From contig JAQISU010000123.1 of the NCBI GenBank assembly GCA_029339505.1, positions 2,571,001-2,635,000 of the forward strand: DNA of 64,000 nt. The letters are read 5' to 3'. Positions within the stretch are counted from its first letter, which is position 1. Each line of letters begins with the position of its first letter. The DNA comes from Unio delphinus. Taxonomy: Eukaryota > Mollusca > Bivalvia > Unionida > Unionidae. The notes under the pieces were generated by a model. It did not search any database and was not told the DNA's origin. It was given only the letters and a program-made list of their open reading frames with translations. The translations under genes were made by a program, and so were the position numbers. Positions 21,132 to 34,957 of this stretch are shown here, one piece after another.

Positions 21132-23604
21132 GTCGACAACATATTGGTACAGCCATGGGTCCCCTTACCGTCCGCCCATAAACTAATTCAAAAGGTGAAA
21201 AACCCAAACTTGCCTGCGGTACTTCACGATACGCGAACAGTATCGCCGGAAGGTATCGATCCCAATCCCTAGGTCGACCTTCACATAGCTTCTTTAAAGC
21301 CTGTTTCAATGTCCCATTGAAACGTTCTACCAACCCATTACACTGCGGGTGGTACGGGGTAGTCGTCAGGTGTCTAATGGAGAGTAATCGATTTACCTCT
21401 TCCATCACCTGGCTCACGAACTGTGTCCCTTGGTCGGTCAGTATCTCGTCTGGAACTCCGACTCTCGACCACACCCCTAACAAGGCCTCAGCCACCGTGA
21501 CTGAGTCAATGTTCTTCAAGGCCACTGCCTCCGGGTACCGGGTAGCGTAATCTACGACCGTTAATATATACCGATTTCCACTTTCCGCCGCCGGCTTAAT
21601 CGGACCTACTAAATCCATCGCCACTCTCGAGAAAGGTTCATCTATTAGTGGGGTGGTTCCTAGTGGCACTGGGCGATGGGAGGTTTTCGGTGCCACTCGC
21701 TGACACTTGTCACATGACAAACAAAACCTCCTCACATCCCCATGTACACCTGGCCAATAAAACTCCCTCACCAACCTATCTCTGGTCTTCGCCACGCCCA
21801 TGTGGCTTCCGAGAAGACCCTCATGTGCTAACCGGAGCACTTCGTCGCGCTTCCCTACGGGTACCACAACTTGTTTAAACGTATCGACCCCTTTCTTGGC
21901 GTAGCGATACAAAATACCGTGCTTTGTCGCGAACTTAACCTCGCCGTCTGGCAATTTCCGTACGGACCCGTCCGTCGCGTACCTACGTACCTTGTCAAGA
22001 GATACATCTTCCTTTTGAAGCTTCTCTAACTCACCAGGTACCAAAATGTCTATGGGCGAAGTCACGGATCTTAGCGGCTTCGACCCTGACCTTCGCTTCA
22101 TAGCCCTCGTCTCCACTGACCCGACATGTATAGGGTTACACGTCATAGGGTTAGGTTGGGGCAACACATACCTACACCCTAATATTACGTCATGAGACAG
22201 TCCCGACAAACACGCTGCTTGAATTCGCCCTTTTACATATGGCGAATCAAGGTCTATGCTAACGACCGGAAGCGAATCCTTCGTCCTGTTAGCAAACTGT
22301 ACTTCCACCGTCTCACCTGTATAATCTCCAGGTTTAACGTATCTACGGTCTACCAAGGCCGGGTAACTACAGCCGGTGTCATACAGCACCGTGGCTTCCT
22401 CACCATTTACCGTAGCTCTCGCTATATTCGTAGACTCCACTGTTTTCCTTTTCTTAACAGTATTCGGAGTTACCGAATTAACCGTTGTCGGACGATACTT
22501 TCTACAGTCCTTGACAACATGGCCTGGTTTATTACAGCCATAACACACTGGCTCACCTCTTCTACCCGAGGTATCCCTATCTACCCCTTGAGTCTTTCCC
22601 GACCCACGGAAATGTACTTGGCTGGGATTTCCGGCCCCTGGCCTCCCACCATTTTGACCATTTCGTCTATGGGTTGCCACCTCAGTGGTCTTTCTAAGCT
22701 CACCGATTCCAGGTCGGTCCCTACCATTCCAAGTAGTTGGACGCGCATGCGCGCTCTCATAGCGCTCGGCCATTATGCTTATCTCATCCAAAGTTGAGAA
22801 TTCGCGCTCCGCCAAAAACACAATTAAATCTTTTCTGTAGGTACTTAACACATGTTCCTTTAAAATCTCTTCGCGAATACCTTCGTACGTTAACGCGGTG
22901 CCAGACATTTTTATCCATTTATCAAAAATCACGCGCACTCGACTGTGAAATTGCGCGTGTGTTTCGGTAGCCCTTTTTGACGATTCCCTAAAAAGTTTTC
23001 GGAACGTTTCCGCTGATAACTCATAGTGGCGAAGTAGAGCTTTCTTCAGCGCGTCATAATCGTCTATGTCGGTTGGGGTCATGTTGTGGTACACGTCTTT
23101 CGCTGCCCCCTGCAAAAAGGCTGAAATATTGATGGCCCACTGGTCCTTAGGTATTTGGTGAACCAGGGCCAACTTTTCAAACTGCGTCAAAAAGTTGTCA
23201 ATTATTTCGTCCTTGTCATTAAACATCGGCATGGTTAACTGTATGGGTCGTCTGTCTTCCACGCGACTACTCGGGGTGTCCGGACGTACGTTCGATTCTT
23301 CACCCCTCCTGAACTCGGCTTCGAGCCTTAGTCTCTCCATGGCTAGCATATGATCCCTTTCTCTTACCTTTTCTTCTGCTTGTAGTCGCGCGAGTTCCAT
23401 TACTTTCTCCCTCTCCTTCTCCTCAGCCTGTAGTCGGGCTAATTCCATTTCTTTCTGTTTCTCCTTCTCTCGTTCCCTGGCTTTCTCTTCCTTGTGTTCT
23501 TTCAAACTTCTTTCCATAAATTCAGTTAGTCTTTCACCCTCATACCCAAGTTCGTCTTTTCCAATGGATTTAAATTCCTTTAGTAACTGTCTGTCTGTCG
23601 CCAT
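21124..23604 (-). CDS. gag-pol: Gypsy gag-protease-integrase frame
   Basis: 826 residues from the ATG at 23604. A charged coiled coil at about 35-100 (repeated ELARLQAEEK) is followed by a capsid region at about 120-240 whose KALLRHYEL..FRKLFRES segment resembles the SCAN fold. A zinc knuckle CYGCNKPGHVVKDC lies near 351 and an aspartic protease motif YDTGCSYPAL near 405. The integrase HHCC zinc finger is at about 580-625 and the core has Asp in VAMDLVGP near 662, Asp in TDQGTQF near 722 and Glu in NGLVERFN near 758. The frame ends shortly after VYGRTVRGP, where the integrase C-terminus continues in the +1 frame. No reverse transcriptase lies between protease and integrase. Confidence 0.93.
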   Translation of the reverse strand: MATDRQLLKEFKSIGKDELGYEGERLTEFMERSLKEHKEEKAREREKEKQKEMELARLQAEEKEREKVMELARLQAEEKVRERDHMLAMERLRLEAEFRRGEESNVRPDTPSSRVEDRRPIQLTMPMFNDKDEIIDNFLTQFEKLALVHQIPKDQWAINISAFLQGAAKDVYHNMTPTDIDDYDALKKALLRHYELSAETFRKLFRESSKRATETHAQFHSRVRVIFDKWIKMSGTALTYEGIREEILKEHVLSTYRKDLIVFLAEREFSTLDEISIMAERYESAHARPTTWNGRDRPGIGELRKTTEVATHRRNGQNGGRPGAGNPSQVHFRGSGKTQGVDRDTSGRRGEPVCYGCNKPGHVVKDCRKYRPTTVNSVTPNTVKKRKTVESTNIARATVNGEEATVLYDTGCSYPALVDRRYVKPGDYTGETVEVQFANRTKDSLPVVSIDLDSPYVKGRIQAACLSGLSHDVILGCRYVLPQPNPMTCNPIHVGSVETRAMKRRSGSKPLRSVTSPIDILVPGELEKLQKEDVSLDKVRRYATDGSVRKLPDGEVKFATKHGILYRYAKKGVDTFKQVVVPVGKRDEVLRLAHEGLLGSHMGVAKTRDRLVREFYWPGVHGDVRRFCLSCDKCQRVAPKTSHRPVPLGTTPLIDEPFSRVAMDLVGPIKPAAESGNRYILTVVDYATRYPEAVALKNIDSVTVAEALLGVWSRVGVPDEILTDQGTQFVSQVMEEVNRLLSIRHLTTTPYHPQCNGLVERFNGTLKQALKKLCEGRPRDWDRYLPAILFAYREVPQASLGFSPFELVYGRTVRGPMAVPICCRLA

Positions 23605-24068
23605 TACGTATGTTTTGTCTTTCCCTTTTCTCTAGAACTATGTCCTTAACTGACCTACAATCAGGGGTTTTTCCTACGAAAATAGTTTGACCTAAAATAA
23701 CCTTATCTGCAGCGAGATGGGCAGGTCGAATCAGCCGCAATTAATTGACCAGACCGAAATTCCAATAACAGTGGGATACTGCTAACGAGACGTGACTAAT
23801 TGCTGTCTAAAATACAGTACTGCCCAAATAATTGGTTCTTGTCTCAAGACTATTTAGGTAGTACCACTTTTAACGCTTATAATAATTTCACACAGAAGGT
23901 ATAAATCTCAAATTCTACAAACCACTTTTAACGTAAACAATTTGCATGCAAGTATACAAAATAGCAGACAATGTTTGATTCATTCGATTCCTACTTAATA
24001 ATAATAACAAATTTATGCCTTTGTTCAAAATACGCTCCGATTACTTCAAATCACAATGAAAATTTCAA
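23605..24068 (-). other. Gypsy 5' leader
   Basis: Untranslated stretch between the primer-binding site and the Gag start codon, where a packaging signal would be expected. No motif identified. Confidence 0.6.
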
Positions 24069-24086
24069 ATCCCGGACGAGCCCCCA
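24069..24086 (-). promoter_or_regulatory. Primer-binding site, tRNA-Pro type
   Basis: On the minus strand, 3 nt after the 5' LTR, the sequence is TGGGGGCTCGTCCGGGAT. I recognise it as the 18-nt proline-tRNA primer site also used by gammaretroviruses. It primes minus-strand DNA synthesis. Confidence 0.92.
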
Positions 24087-24089
24087 CTT

Positions 24090-25945
<1,856 letters not shown>

Positions 25946-26078
25946 AGATAAGGTCAGAAAAGGAAGTGACCTATATATTAACCACATGGTTTTCGAACTG
26001 TAGTTTCTCTTCTTTAAAAATGTACAGTAAATTGCGTGGAAACGAATGTTTGGCAGTTATTTTATTACTTTTACATTA

Positions 26079-26225
26079 AGGGATATGGCAATTGGAATTG
26101 TGTTTGTTTTGATATTTTTAATTCAGGCGGTATGGCAATTAGAATGAAGATAAATTAACTAGAGGATATGGCAATTTGAATACAAAAGATAATTAAATTA
26201 GGGGATATGGTGATTTTAATCAAAA
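26079..26225. repeat. Degenerate ~45-bp tandem repeat
   Basis: Four spaced GGATATGG or GGTATGGCAATT motifs, each followed by an AAT-rich stretch, suggest a decayed minisatellite next to the satellite array. Confidence 0.55.
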
Positions 26226-26252
26226 TAAGAACGGAATTACACTTGCGCAAAT

Positions 26253-29200
26253 GTGATAACAAATTGCCCAATATCGGTATATAGCACATGACCTCTGCCG
26301 TTATATAACACGTGACCTCTATAGAATTTGGTGTCAATATAAAACAAATATCTCGATCAAATTTGGTCAATGTCGGACAGTCTTTTAGAAGAATCAGATG
26401 TTTACGGATTTTTTATTTTAAGTAAGATTTCACTAGTGGTTGATCAGCTCATTTGTACAGACTTTACGTTTAATAGTTGATCCGATTAATTTGTACAGAC
26501 TTTACGGTTAGTAGTTGATCCGATTAATTTGTACAGACTTTACGGTTAGTAGTTGATCCGATTAATTTGTACACACTTTACGGTTAGTAGTTGATCAGAT
26601 TCATTTGTTCAGATTTTACAGTTAGTAGTTTATCAACATCATTTGTACAGACTTTAAGGTTGGTAGTTGATCAGATTAATTTGTACAGACTTTACCGTTT
26701 ATAGTTTATCAGCATCATTCGTATAGACTTTACGGTTAATAGCTGATCAGATTAATTTGTACAGATTTTATCGTTAGTAGTTTATCAGCATCATTCGTAT
26801 TGACTATACGGTTGGTAGTTGATCAGATTCATTTGTACAGATTTTACAGTTAGTAAATCATTAGTATCATTCGTACAGACTTTACGGTTGGTAGTTGATC
26901 AGATTAATTTGTACAGATTTTATCGTTAGTAGTCTATCAGCATCATTCGTACAGACTTTACGGAATAGTAGTTGATCAGATTAATGTGTACAGATTTTAT
27001 CGTTAGCATTTGATCAGGATCATTCGTACAGGCTTTACGGTTAGTAGTTGATCAGCATCGTTCGTACAGACTTTACGGTTCGTAAGGCCAGGAGGATAGT
27101 CTCTATCTAATTTTGTTTAGTTTGGTTTGAATTGAGAATTCAATTAACCAGCTATATGAGAAGACGTCTTAGGAATTAAATTATATCTTTTTGTGATAAC
27201 AAATTGCCCAATATCGGTATATAGCACATGACCTCTGTTAAATTGGTAAATGCCGTTATATAACACGTGACCTCTATCGAATTTGGTGTCAATATAAAAC
27301 AAATATCTCGATCAAATTTGGTCAATGTCGGACAGTCTTTTAGAAGAATCAGATGTTTACGGATTTTTTATTTTAAGTAAGATTTCACTAGTGGTTGATC
27401 AGCTCATTTACTGACTTTACGTTTAATAGTTGATCCGATTAATTTGTACAGACTTTACGGTTAGTAGTTGATCCGATTAATTTGTACAGACTTTACGGTT
27501 AGTAGCTGATCAGATTCATTTGTTCAGATTTTACAGTTAGTAGTTTATCAGCATCATTTGTACAGACTTTAAGGTTGGTAGTTAATCAGATTAATTTGTA
27601 CAGACTTTACCGTTTATAGTTTATCATCATCATTCGTATAGACTTTACGGTTAATAGCTGATCAGATTAATTTGTACAGATTTTATCGTTAGTAGTTTAT
27701 CAGCATCATTCGTATTGACTATACGGTTGGTAGTTGATCAGATTCATTTGTACAGATTTTACAGTTAGTAAATCATTAGTATCATTCGTACAGACTTTAC
27801 GGTTGGTAGTTGATCAGATTAATTTGTACAGATTTTATCGTTAGTAGTCTATCAGCATCATTCGTACAGACTTTACGGAATAGTAGTTGATCAGATTAAT
27901 TTGTACAGATTTTATCGTTAGCAGTTGATCAGGATCATTCGTACAGGCTTTACGGTTAGTAGTTGATCAGCATCGTTCGTACAGACTTTACGGTTCGTAA
28001 GGCCAGGAGGATAGTCTCTATCTAATTTTGTTTAGTTTGGTTTGAATTGAGAATTCAATTAACCAGCTATATGAGAAGACGTCTTAGGAATTAAATTATA
28101 TCTTTTTGTGATAACAAATTGCCCAATATCGGTATATAGCACATGACCTCTGTTAAATTGGTAAATGCCGTTATATAACACGTGACCTCTATCGAATTTG
28201 GTGTCAATATAAAACAAATATCTCGATCAAGTTTGGTCAATGTCGGACAGTCTTTTAGAAGAATCAGATGTTTACGGATTTTTTATTTTAAGTAAGATTT
28301 CACTAGTGGTTGATCAGCTCATTTGTACAGACTTTACGTTTAATAGTTGATCCGATTAATTTGTATAGACTTTACGGTTAGTAGTTGATCCGATTAATTT
28401 GTACAGACTTTACGGTTAGTAGTTGATCCGATTAATTTGCACACACTTTACGGTTAGTAGCTGATCAGATTCATTTGTTCAGATTTTACAGTTAGTAGTT
28501 TATCAGCATCATTTGTACAGACTTTAAGGTTGGTAGTTGATCAGATTAATTTGTACAGACTTTACCGTTTATAGTTTATCATCATCATTCGTATAGACTT
28601 TACGGTTAATAGCTGATCAGATTAATTTGTACAGATTTTATCGTTAGTAGTTTATCAGCATCATTCGTATTGACTATACGGTTGGTAGTTGATCAGATTC
28701 ATTTGTACAGATTTTACAGTTAGTAAATCATTAGTATCATTCGTACAGACTTTACGGTTGGTAGTTGATCAGATTAATTTGTACAGATTTTATCGTTAGT
28801 AGTCTATCAGCATCATTCGTACAGACTTTACGGAATAGTAGTTGATCAGATTAATTTGTACAGATTTTATCGTTAGCAGTTGATCAGGATCATTCGTACA
28901 GGCTTTACGGTTAGTAGTTGATCAGCATCGTTCGTACAGACTTTACGGTTCGTAAGGCCAGGAGGATAGTCTCTATCTAATTTTGTTTAGTTTGGTTTGA
29001 ATTGAGAATTCAATTAACCAGCTATATGAGAAGACGTCTTAGGAATTAAATTATATCTTTTTGTGATAACAAATTGCCCAATATCGGTATATAGCACATG
29101 ACCTCTGTTAAATTGGTAAATGCCGTTATATAACACGTGACCTCTATCGAATTTGGTGTCAATATAAAACAAATATCTCGATCAAATTTGGTCAATGTCG

Positions 29201-29980
29201 GACAGTCTTTTAGAAGAATCAGATGTTTACGGATTTTTTATTTTAAGTAAGATTTCACTAGTGGTTGATCAGCTCATTTGTACAGACTTTACGTTTAATA
29301 GTTGATCCGATTAATTTGTACAGACTTTACGGTTAGTAGTTGATCCGATTAATTTGCACACACTTTACGGTTAGTAGCTGATCAGATTCATTTGTTCAGA
29401 TTTTACAGTTAGTAGTTTATCAGCATCATTTGTACAGACTTTAAGGTTGGTAGTTGATCAGATTAATTTGTACAGACTTTACCGTTTATAGTTTATCATC
29501 ATCATTCGTATAGACTTTACGGTTAATAGCTGATCAGATTAATTTGTACAGATTTTATCGTTAGTAGTTTATCAGCATCATTCGTATTGACTATACGGTT
29601 GGTAGTTGATCAGATTCATTTGTACAGATTTTACAGTTAGTAAATCATTAGTATCATTCGTACAGACTTTACGGTTGGTAGTTGATCAGATTAATTTGTA
29701 CAGATTTTATCGTTAGTAGTCTATCAGCATCATTCGTACAGACTTTACGGAATAGTAGTTGATCAGATTAATTTGTACAGATTTTATCGTTAGCAGTTGA
29801 TCAGGATCATTCGTACAGGCTTTACGGTTAGTAGTTGATCAGCATCGTTCGTACAGACTTTACGGTTCGTAAGGCCAGGAGGATAGTCTCTATCTAATTT
29901 TGTTTAGTTTGGTTTGAATTGAGAATTCAATTAACCAGCTATATGAGAAGACGTCTTAGGAATTAAATTATATCTTTTTG
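26253..29980. repeat. Higher-order satellite array, four units of ~0.92-0.96 kb
   Basis: The GTGATAACAAATTGCCC start recurs at 26253, 27193, 28108 and 29063, giving units of about 940, 915, 955 and 918 bp. Each unit has a ~170-bp leader, about 16-18 diverged copies of a ~38-bp subunit (core TTGATCAGATTAATTTGTAC then AGA.TTTACGG), and a ~115-bp tail ending in ATATCTTTTTG. Units are nearly identical to each other although subunits within a unit differ clearly. Length differences are whole subunits gained or lost. No coding frame. Confidence 0.95.
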
Positions 29981-30104
29981 ATACAGCGTTAGTTTTGATG
30001 CAGGTTGATATGATTTGTAAACATTAGCAGTGGCTTCTTGCTACTTAATTCTAGAACGTCTAATATAGAATAAATTCTCTAGGTTTACCAGTTAAATACT
30101 GTCA

Positions 30105-30480
30105 TGCACAATATAGAAGTCGAGCTGTGTTACCAGCGAAGTTACACGGTACAGGCATGCACAATATCGAATCAAATCAAGCAATTTTACCAGAGAAAGC
30201 ATAATGCTGGAATACCCAACATGGAATTAAATTGAGCGATTTTACCAGAAAAAGCGTAATGTTAGAATACCCAACATGGAATTAAATGGAGCGATTTAAA
30301 CAGAGAAAGCGTAATACTGGAATACCTTATCTGGAGTCAAGTATAGCGGTTTAGCAACAGAAAGAAGTAGCCTACTGCTGAAATACGCAAATGGAATCAT
30401 TTCTAGCGGCTTTACCATAGAAAGTGGCTTAATGTTGAAGTGCTCTATATCGAATCAAGTCTTGCGATTTACCATGGCAA
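30105..30480. repeat. Diverged ~62-bp tandem repeat
   Basis: About six units share a GGAAT.AAAT..AGCGATTTTACCAGAGAAAG-type core. Divergence increases toward both ends. Confidence 0.75.
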
Positions 30481-31136
30481 TAACTGTCTTAAAGCGTTTA
30501 TATTTGTAAGAACGGCAGCTCTATTTAATATATTTTTTATCACATTTATGAAAGTTTTGCATGTTAGTATTCTTTATGTCAAATTTTGTCGGATTTGGTA
30601 AAGCAGTATGAAGTGTTACCTGTTAAGTCTCTTTTGAACAGTAAACAGTAACAATAAAAAAGTGACGACAACAAGCCTTGTAAAATTAATTTATTTCCCT
30701 AGAAAGACAAGGTAAACTTAACTGTCATTGTCCAAGAAAAAAATTAGAGCACAAGTATTCACAAGTAAATTAATCTCTTGGAATCAAAATAATTTGAAGA
30801 AAAATTAAAAGATTCGTCTCAAACTGGTCACAGCAAAAATGTCGACTGTCACGGAATTGTATAAACCCTTTTATTTATTAAATACATGTACTCGAGTTTC
30901 GTTTTTGGTGTACAACGATACCCGATGGCGATTAATATATATTGTGTTGTATTTAAAAATAGTGAGTTCGGTCCATCCTATGCTTTTGATGGGAAGAACC
31001 GAATGCTTCCAGTGTACAGACGATATTTGTGCATAAATACATCACTGTAGATATAATTATTTACATTACGGATTGTCTTGTCAATGAGCAGGTCTACCGT
31101 TACTATAAGGACTTGAACATCTTCTGCTGTAGAGGT
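30481..31136. other. No gene seen
   Basis: AT-rich unique sequence. Confidence 0.45.
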
Positions 31137-31148
31137 ATGTAGGTTTTT

Positions 31149-31392
31149 GTTGTATGTTGTTGTATGGTTCAACGCCATTTTATCAGCACAAGATAGGCTA
31201 TACATGGTGGTCATTATTAATATTGGAGGAAGAACCCGGCGGAAACAACCACTGACCCACGAGAAGCTACTGGCAAGCTTTCTCATATACCTACATTGGC
31301 CGAATCCGAGACTCGAAAACAAGCAGACAGAGGTGAGAGGTCAATGATCCGTAACGGAGAGCGCTTTTGACCACTCGGCCACTCGGGGCCCC
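31149..31392 (-). mobile_element. tRNA-derived SINE, family A, copy 1
   Basis: On the minus strand it begins GGGGCCCCGAGTGGCCGAG, a tRNA-Ser/Leu-like A-box region, followed by a weak B box in TTTTCGAGTCTC, a body with GCCATGTATAGCC-type sequence, and an (AAC)-like tail. A 12-bp direct repeat ATGTAG.TTTTT with one mismatch flanks it (31137-31148 and 31393-31404). It has three relatives in this window. Confidence 0.85.
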
Positions 31393-31404
31393 ATGTAGAT
31401 TTTT

Positions 31405-32809
31405 AATTTATTATAGATTAGATGTAACTATTGTACTACCCCGTCTATTTTTGTATCTTTGCTATGTAGCTTTGGTTTACGCAGTATAATGCTGATCAGA
31501 CTTAGCAAGGGATTTATGTTAGTAATATAAAACTACATTTGTAACAAATGCTTAGTACAGTAGGATTCTTATCGAGCAAAGTTGGGTTTACTTCCGAACT
31601 TGCTGTTTTGTAATTATTGTGCCAGTAATGTAATCTGTATAACTTACCGTGTATAACGTCATTACGCTTTTCTGCCAGAGTCATGTAAAGTACACGGTGT
31701 TGGATACGTTTTCAGCTGTCCCGAGTGTGTAGACCCATTCAGAGTATCTGGATTGTCCAGAGGGTTTGGAGTGTCTATGGTGTCTAGAGTGTCCAGAGTG
31801 ACCCGAGAGTTCTAAGTTATCGGAGTGATCGAGGTCAACGTGGTGCAAGCTGTAAACCAAACCACAGGAATTAACTGTAGCAGCTGTGAAGCTGAACTGT
31901 AGCAGTCGCGGAGCTGAAATAAAATGTGCTGATGACGGAGTGTATCTCCCTACATATAATTTATAAGCCGTTGGCTATTTTTGGGGTTATTAAAACCCAC
32001 TGTATCTTTCGGAATGTAAAGTTGTATATCTGTCTCTTCTTGTTCGCATAACTTTACTATCTGAGCGAATTCATTTTACTACATGAGTACAATTCCACAT
32101 TGTTTACTAGCTGAGTAATCTATACCCATCGTTTCATTGTGTAATAACTGTGAATCATTCACCCCTTGTCTTTGAATTTTGTAAAGTAATTTATTTGTAT
32201 TTTTCATGATTAAGTATGTACGTTCTTATGTTAATTAATTCAATATTTGGATTATATATACACTCACGTATTCATAATTAATTGCTCATTCAAATCCTTC
32301 AATATTAAACATAGTATATATATCATCATCAAAAGTGTTCTGTTGCGAATCCGGCAATCCCACCAGGTGATTTTGTAAACACAGACGTCTCAAGTGTAAG
32401 GCAACAATAATAATTATTTCTCAATATATCAAAAGTAAATCTATCTACGGCGCCAAATAGATGCCCGGACGCGGGTCAGTGCATTAGAAATACCAGTTTG
32501 AAACAATTGCTACATATTGTTTGTCACGTACTCCCAGTATGGTCTTCTCTAAAGCCAATGGTTTTACTGTGGGAAAAAAAACTAAAAAGATATTTTAAAA
32601 AGTTGTTCACAAGAACCCTATACTAGTTTCAGAATCAAGGTCTGGAACTAGGTCAGCACTAGTTATGAAGTTTCTATTAGTAGGCTTACGAAAAACTGAA
32701 CTGAAAAGCATGAAATGGAATTTAAAAAATTTAAACTTACAAACAAACAATTAAATTAAAGCAACTATAAATTAAATATGCATTACAGAAAGCCTTTTAA
32801 CGCAAGCAT
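31405..32809. other. No gene seen
   Basis: Mostly unique AT-rich sequence. A short run of GAGTGTC or AGAGTG-type motifs at about 31735-31830 suggests a tiny decayed tandem repeat. Confidence 0.45.
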
Positions 32810-33445
32810 TCTCTATATTAAAGCATGCATGAGTTGGTAATGCTGTATGAAGGAGTTGCCTGCTAGCGCTCTCTATATCGAATTATATTTGAGTTGGTAA
32901 TGCAGTATGAAGGCTCTTTATATTAAATTAGGTCTGAGCCTTGGACGCTAGCATTCTCTGTATCAAATTATGAGTTATTAATGCAGTATGAAGGCTTTTA
33001 ACGCTAGCATTCTTTGTATCAAATTATGAGTTAGTAATGCAGTATGAAAGCTTTTAACGCTAGCATTCTCTGTATCAAATTATGAGTTAGTAATGCAGTA
33101 TGAAAGCTTTTAACGCTAGCATTCTTTGTATCAAATTATGAGTTAGTAATGCAGTATGAAAGCTTTTAACGCTAGCATTCTCTGTATCAAATTATGAGTT
33201 AGTAATGCAGTATGAAGGCTTTTAACGCTAGCATTCTTTGTATCAAATTATGTCTGAGTTGGCAATGCAGTACGAAGGCCTTGGACGCTAGCGCTCTGTG
33301 TCAAATCTGTCTTAATTGGTAATGAGGTTTGAAGGCTTTGGATACTAGCGCTCTGTGTCAAATCTGTCTTAATTGGTAATGAAGTTTGAAGGCTTTGGAC
33401 ACTAGCGCTCTGTATCAAATTTGTCTTAATTGGTAATGCAAGTTT
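32810..33445. repeat. 56-bp minisatellite
   Basis: About ten units share GCTAGCATTCT.TGTATCAA, then ATTATGAGTTAGTAATGCAG. The central units (about 33000-33240) are nearly identical at 56 bp; the outer ones are diverged and vary in length. Confidence 0.93.
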
Positions 33446-34942
33446 TGGTACAGTGCATTAAGTTATTTGTGTGTATGTTTGTTGCTGCTGTTGTAAAAAC
33501 GCACGTGTGTTAATCTGGAACGTCATTTCAATTTTTTTCCAAGAGGTGTGGGCAAAACTTGATTCAGTGGTTGGGGTGGGGCAAAACTTGATTCGGGAGA
33601 GGGCAAGGTATATAGGCTAAATTAATTTTACAACTCATGCAAATTTGGAAGAGGGTGGGCATTACGTACTAGGTATTAAACCTATAACAAATTAAAATGC
33701 AAGTTATCTTTAAAGCTATCATTCCTTCTGCTAAAATTTATTAATATTCGAGCTCTTTTGGGTGTAAACTGTGGCGATGTTTATCTATTTATTGTTGAGG
33801 CCAGTCTGTGTTTAATAATCTACTGTAGACATGCTTCTTCGTATTTCGCGCGTGTTCTGTCAACATTTGCTACCTTTTTCTTGTCGACAGCCAATTTGAA
33901 ATATAATTCGTCAGGGAGCGTTCTGATTACGACCATGTTTGTACAAAATGACGTCGTTTCGTGATAAAATATGGACTGTCCATTTAACCCAAAATTCAAC
34001 TTCCCTGTGAACTCATGGTCAAATAAAATCTGATTCAGCGAAAAGTATTCTTTCATCAGAAACTTTTACATGAATATACAATGTCTATGCGCAATTACAT
34101 CTCGTAGATGTCAGTCAATATTAAAAGCTAAAAGAATGTATTGTTTCTTTAAAATTTCCTTCCGATACTACAACATCTGTTTTGGAACTGACTCGAAAGA
34201 ACTTGCATTTCGGTTTTAGGAATTATATTTGCGTTTTAAGTCCATGCAATACGCTATCTAGATAAATTATTTTGTTTTTAGTGTGGGCTTTCCCTTTTAG
34301 TTTTTGAAGCTATTGTTGTTTGTAATAAAGGCAGGTGTAATTACAATACTATTAAATAATAGTAAAATATCACCCAATCGCAAAGACTAGTCCGGCATGA
34401 AAACAGTGTTCAAATTCCTAAGTTATTTTACCCAACCGACCCCACCCCACCCCTCACCACCATTACAATACATACGGACACAAAATTCAACTCATTCTTT
34501 CCCAAAAGTTTCCCTTTTAAGAACTCACACAAATTGTTATATTTCATTGTCTTATAAATTTAAATATTTCATATTTTCGTTTTAATTCAATGACCTTGGG
34601 ATGTTTTATTACATCCATTTGAATGACCATGGAATTTATTCTGCATATTCTCGTCACTTGACAAATCTTTATGATTATTTTCAGGTATAAGACACTGCCA
34701 TTCCCACCTCCATAGTAAGATGTCATGGATATGCACTTTATATACTATACTTATTATTTATACTTATATAATTACTAGAGTATTTAAGCAGCAGTGGCAT
34801 ATTATGCCATTGATATTGTTGAAGTATTGCTTTTAGATAACGAGATTGGCATACAAGGTTTACTACACGTGTTTATAAAGCTTCCTATTAAGAAATATTT
34901 TATTTTCACTTTTTATTACTGATATTTAAATTATTTATTCTC
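33446..34942. other. No gene seen
   Basis: Unique AT-rich sequence. Open frames of 60-80 codons carry no recognised domain. Confidence 0.45.
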
Positions 34943-34957
34943 GAAATTTAGCACGTT

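Noticed and set aside
20843..21181. Plus-strand open frames across the Gypsy body
   Set aside because: They are antisense shadows of the gag-pol frames.
26253..29980. CRISPR-like array
   Set aside because: The subunits are contiguous diverged repeats without unique spacers, in a eukaryotic context.
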